Shown here piece after piece: positions 61,039 through 64,000 of a stretch of DNA of 64,000 nt (the stretch's first letter is position 1; each line of letters begins with the position of its first letter). The position numbers were made by a program, and so were the translations under genes. The notes beneath the pieces are model-generated. The model saw only the letters and a program-made list of their open reading frames with translations, made no database searches and was not told the origin of the DNA. The stretch is from Colletotrichum lupini (lineage: Eukaryota > Ascomycota > Sordariomycetes > Glomerellales > Glomerellaceae): positions 6,262,001 through 6,326,000 of the forward strand of contig NC_064676.1 in assembly GCF_023278565.1 (NCBI RefSeq), read 5' to 3'.

Positions 61039-61243
61039 TATTAGTATCCTTATTATAAAGTAGTTAGTTCGAACCGTAGTTAATAAAGAGATTAATTAAA
61101 TTATATAAATATCTATATAGTAGGTATAAAAAGGAGGTTCTAACCGTAGGTTAGGCTAGCTACGATAATCGTAAATAGGGCCCCTAATTAGCCCCTGCGC
61201 AGTCGGCTGTATGCCGCGGTCGAATTGGACTTCCAATCCGACA
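61039..61243 (-). repeat. 5' LTR of Copia copy 2 (205 bp)
   Basis: The outer end (61190-61243) keeps unmutated sequence ending CCAATCCGACA on the plus strand, equal to TGTCGGATTGG on the element strand. The inner end at 61039 is mutated to TATTAGTATCC. Confidence 0.88.
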
Positions 61244-61248
61244 AACCT

Positions 61249-61389
61249 CGTATTGAGGCTTATGGCGCTCCTATCCCATCGGGAGCTGAATGGCGTCAGT
61301 ACGTTACCACATGGGGTAGTACCGAATCCCATATTTTTCGTCTTTTCTCTGTGTTAATTGTCCGAGATCTCAATTATGCATCTGATTAA
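61249..61389 (+). pseudogene. Open frame interrupted by Copia copy 2, right piece
   Basis: Continuation of the 54125-54208 frame after the target duplication: 46 codons from RIEAYGAP to a TAA at 61387-61389. The phase match across the duplication is the only support for the two pieces belonging together. Family unknown. Confidence 0.3.
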
Positions 61390-62021
61390 AAGAATCAGAA
61401 CGGAATGAGTATTGGAAAAAACCGGGCACCGATGTGTTGACGTCGTTCGGCACCCGGTGGGATATGGAATCCTCTCATACCTTGCTGGCTCAACCGCGTA
61501 ATAGTGCCTCACATAATGCACGCAACACTAAAGTCCCACTGGGATGTTCTTGGCATTCGGGACAGCCAATACAGTGCTTAAGACCATCGATTCCATTTGT
61601 CACAGGTAGTACCTTATTAGACAAGGTATAAAGTATGCAGCATGTGTTTTTCATAGCTTCTGATGCATATAATTCTGCCATTCTCAGGTTTGATGTTACA
61701 CTGAGGCGCGAATTGCTGCAATGTAGAGGCGATTGGCCAAGCTATTGATGCAGGTGTTGTGTGGCCTCGCCTAGGAATACGAAGCCATCCATCGGCTGAA
61801 AAAGCAACGTGTAACATCGTATTATTATTTATTGATAGGTCCTAAGGAACCATCCACGCTGACTAGGTATTCTGAGGTATAAAAACCGTCTCGTTTCCGG
61901 TTCGTGAAACTTTCACTTGAGGTCCAATTAAAGTTCATTGAAATCGTTTTGCTGATTGCAAATTGCAAAAATCCACATTCAAGTGATACATCTATTGGAA
62001 AGCCAACTGCCGTACTTGAAA
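61390..62021. other. Promoter region of secreted protein gene
   Basis: No gene is seen. AT-richness is normal again and there is no sign of RIP leaking out of the element. A possible TATA-like GGTATAAAAACC lies at 61876-61887, about 140 bp before the ATG. Confidence 0.45.
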
Positions 62022-62487
62022 ATGGTCTCTTTCAAGAGTCTATTGCTGTTGGTCCCCGTCATTCCTCAGCTGGTAGTTGCGACGTCATGCGATTACGGAT
62101 CCTGGTACATCGAATTCAACCTTGCAGCAGGCGCTCAAGGCAACCGACGCGGAGATCTCTATGCTGAGCATTCCAAGACTCCAGGCGTGATCAGCCACTC
62201 AGTATGGATCTATGACCCTCAGACAGAGTTGGCTACCTATACCGCGGAAGATCCGACCTTAAACAACACGCTTATCTCGGTTCTTGGTCTGCAGAGTACG
62301 TCTATTATACTAAGAGGCGGCACGAGATGGCTTGAAGTTAATTGTCATCACAGATTTTGAGATAGAGCAGACCATCCTTGGGATCCCCTTGAAGGGATCT
62401 GGGCCTATCGACATGTACTTTAGCCCGGCCGCAAACGGCCGCGGCGGCAAGGGCAACACGACGATTATTTCGGAGTTGAACGATTGA
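62022..62487 (+). CDS. Small secreted protein, 135 residues, two exons
   Basis: Exons 62022-62295 and 62354-62487 (58-bp intron, GTACGT..CACAG) give 135 residues. A signal peptide covers about 1-20 (MVSFKSLLLLVPVIPQLVVA). The mature part has the blocks SCDYGSWYIEFNLAAGAQG, VISHSVWIYDPQTELATYTAED and FEIEQTILGIPLKGSGPIDMYFSP, which read as a beta-rich fold. Only one cysteine is present. The C-terminal half after the intron is glycine- and asparagine-rich. The joined frame is far more protein-like than the unspliced alternative, which stops after 113 residues. I do not recognise a family. It lies 780 bp from a retrotransposon, a common location for fungal effector candidates, but that is only suggestive. 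Confidence 0.72.
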
Positions 62488-63108
62488 ATCAGTGTGGTGG
62501 TACCATAATCTCATATCGATCTCACGGAGCTCAGATTGTCTTTCAGATCGGCTCGCGATAAGTCGTGACACGGGTATGCGTGTCATATCCCGAATTTGTC
62601 TTTTTGGGCAGCATAGTGTCCTTTAGGCTACATGATATGTACATATGAGACAAGAACATCCTCCTTGCAAATTTCGCAAGGTTTCAATTACACTCAAGGA
62701 ACAGACAGCTTAGATTCAAAGATTACTAATCTTTTGTTGGCAACCTTTCTGTTGTACTCAGTCTAGACTCGCGCCCTACGATTGGTTTGGCGCGCCACAG
62801 AAAATTGTCTGGAGGCAGTTCGAAATTAAATGAATAGTAATCAGGCCCCCTCAACACCCTCGGCAGCGAGAGGAATGACGCTTCCCCCATAAAGTCCCAA
62901 CTCACGCGTGCTGTTCGTACAGCATGTTATGTTGGAGAGTGGATCACAAAGGGTCCCCAAAAGAACGTCGATAGAGCATATGTGTCCCCGTCCACGATCT
63001 TGAATAGTGACAGCATCCTTTCTGTACTTGACTGGATCTCGACACCGAACACCACATTATTCCAACTTGACATTCTCGGGGGCACCGGGCATGCAATTTT
63101 CAACAATC
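62488..63108. other. Promoter region of bZIP gene
   Basis: Intergenic, 621 bp. No supported gene or clear motif is seen. Confidence 0.45.
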
Positions 63109-64000
63109 ATGGGCGATCGAAGAGCCAAAGTAGTTTCGAAGAGACGAGGCCGGAAATCGCCAATGTCTGACGACGCTAACGGCGATGACATGCGGAAGGT
63201 CAGTATAGCCACTACCTAGTTTCTGCTCGTAAATCTCTGCATCTGCCGCTGCACCTCTCCATTATATTCCAAGCGTACTGGAATGGACGACTGACCAGTT
63301 CAAGATCCGGAGAGAAAGGAACCGCGAGGCACAACAAGTATTTCGAAAGCGTCGACAAGCTGCAGATGTAGCACAGAAGGAGCGAATCGAGAGGTTGGAG
63401 AACGTGGTAGAGAACATGACGCTCCTCTTCATTGACCTCTTCGACGAGGTCATCGGAAACAAGGGTGTACTAAAAAAGCAGGAGGACCTTCTTGCCCTCT
63501 TTCAAGACTCAGCGATGCAGTTGAAGACAATGGTGCAGCCCATCACTGATACCGACGACGACAACGACGATGGGAACCCAAACTCTGGGACCACGCGGTC
63601 TACCGATATCCATGAAAGACCTATTTGTTCTACGTCGGCCTCGTTGAGTCAACACAGCAATTTGAGGCAGAACGCCGGCGCGCCCGACCGCTTGAGTCCT
63701 TCCAAAAACAATAGCGGCGGTGAAGTCGATGGTACCCCTGCAGAGGGCATGAGAGCGCAACCTAATGTAGAACATCTTGAGGCTCTGGACATGCCACATA
63801 TATCGACTACGAGGTCGAATCCTCCTTCTCAAGCATTTTGCCTTCAACTGCTAGAAGCGACTCTATCTCAAGCATGCTTGATACTAGCCGGCTGTCTTCC
63901 CGTATCACCAGTCGATTTTCAGACCATTTTTGGCATTACATTGCAGTACCGTTCAAGAGAAGAACAGCTAAGTCAAGTGCGCTGCCTGCTGGGCTCGGAT
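63109..64000 (+). CDS. bZIP transcription factor with DUF3425-like C-terminus (partial)
   Basis: Exon 1 (63109-63198) encodes 30 basic residues (MGDRRAKVVSKRRGRKSPMS). A 100-bp GTCAGT..CCAG intron follows, and exon 2 runs from 63299 open to the window edge, 234 codons without a stop. At the exon 2 start is the basic region RRERNREAQQVFRKRRQ, with the N-x3-Q-x3-R spacing of Yap-like bZIP proteins, followed by a leucine/valine heptad stretch (ERLENVVENMTLLF). This dimerises and contacts DNA. The middle is acidic and disordered (DTDDDNDDGN). The end of the window, LLEATLSQACLILAG and GITLQYRSREEQLSQVRCLLG, fits the DUF3425 domain often found with fungal bZIPs. The 3' end is missing. The start is the first ATG in phase with the splice. 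Confidence 0.82.

Larger units (their letters stand above)
54209..61243 (-). mobile_element. Full-length Ty1/Copia LTR retrotransposon, RIP-decayed (copy 2, reverse)
   Basis: 7,035 bp, same family as copy 1 but inverted. Both ends carry 205-bp LTRs, and the flanks are duplicated AACCT (54204-54208 and 61244-61248). The interior shows the same CpA/TpG depletion and stop-filled frames. On the minus strand, RNase H remnants lie near 54530-55150 and integrase remnants near 57040-57200, and a residual 69-codon frame at 57395-57604 resembles the protease-linked segment of fungal Copia polyproteins. It is about 390 bp shorter than copy 1, so at least one indel separates them. Confidence 0.9.

Overview
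This window is nuclear DNA of a filamentous ascomycete, most likely a Sordariomycete; Colletotrichum-like is only a guess. The evidence is short introns (53-100 bp) with fungal GT..AG sites, two Zn2Cys6 regulators, a bZIP-DUF3425 regulator, several small secreted proteins, and retrotransposons showing the CpA-to-TpA decay typical of repeat-induced point mutation (RIP). No bacterial-style operons, rRNA, CRISPR or convincing tRNA genes are present. All spliced models were built by hand; each keeps frame across its junctions and sums to a whole number of codons.

Layout. 1-12.8 kb: start of a FAD oxidoreductase (-), an Ap4A phosphorylase of the Apa2 type (-), an uncharacterised multi-pass membrane protein (+), an MFS/ACS transporter (-) divergent from a TauD/JLP1-type dioxygenase (+), and a Zn2Cys6-ankyrin fusion protein whose upstream region carries a cluster of AGTGCGA motifs including a near-perfect palindrome. 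12.8-26 kb: a small basic protein with a long CT-rich upstream region, a Zn2Cys6/fungal_trans_2 regulator (-) with a 791-bp TA-flanked terminal-inverted-repeat element in intron 1, a 3.8 kb gap, and a flavin-carrier/TRP-like membrane protein. 26-39 kb: small genes (57-aa hydrophilic protein, 60-aa cysteine-rich secreted protein, 62-aa secreted protein), a SAM methyltransferase, a PhoD-like phosphatase, a Git1-like transporter, and the 5' part of a type-B carboxylesterase.

39.1-61.2 kb is a transposon-rich island. Two full-length, RIP-decayed Ty1/Copia elements of one family (205-bp LTRs) sit in opposite orientations. The left copy (39132-46553, target duplication TCCGC) splits the carboxylesterase gene; the right copy (54209-61243, target duplication AACCT) lies in an unidentified open frame. 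Between them are an intact MFS transporter and an alpha/beta-hydrolase gene broken by a 225-bp solo LTR with a GTAGG duplication. The right end carries a secreted 135-aa protein and the start of a bZIP-DUF3425 transcription factor.

Functional links. The transporter/dioxygenase pair at 6.3-9.9 kb shares one 778-bp promoter region and may form an uptake-plus-oxidation unit for a sulfonate-like compound. The Zn2Cys6-ankyrin gene may regulate itself through the palindrome upstream. The rest looks like independent housekeeping, transport and secreted-protein genes, with mobile elements causing three clear gene alterations: two disruptions and one enlarged intron.
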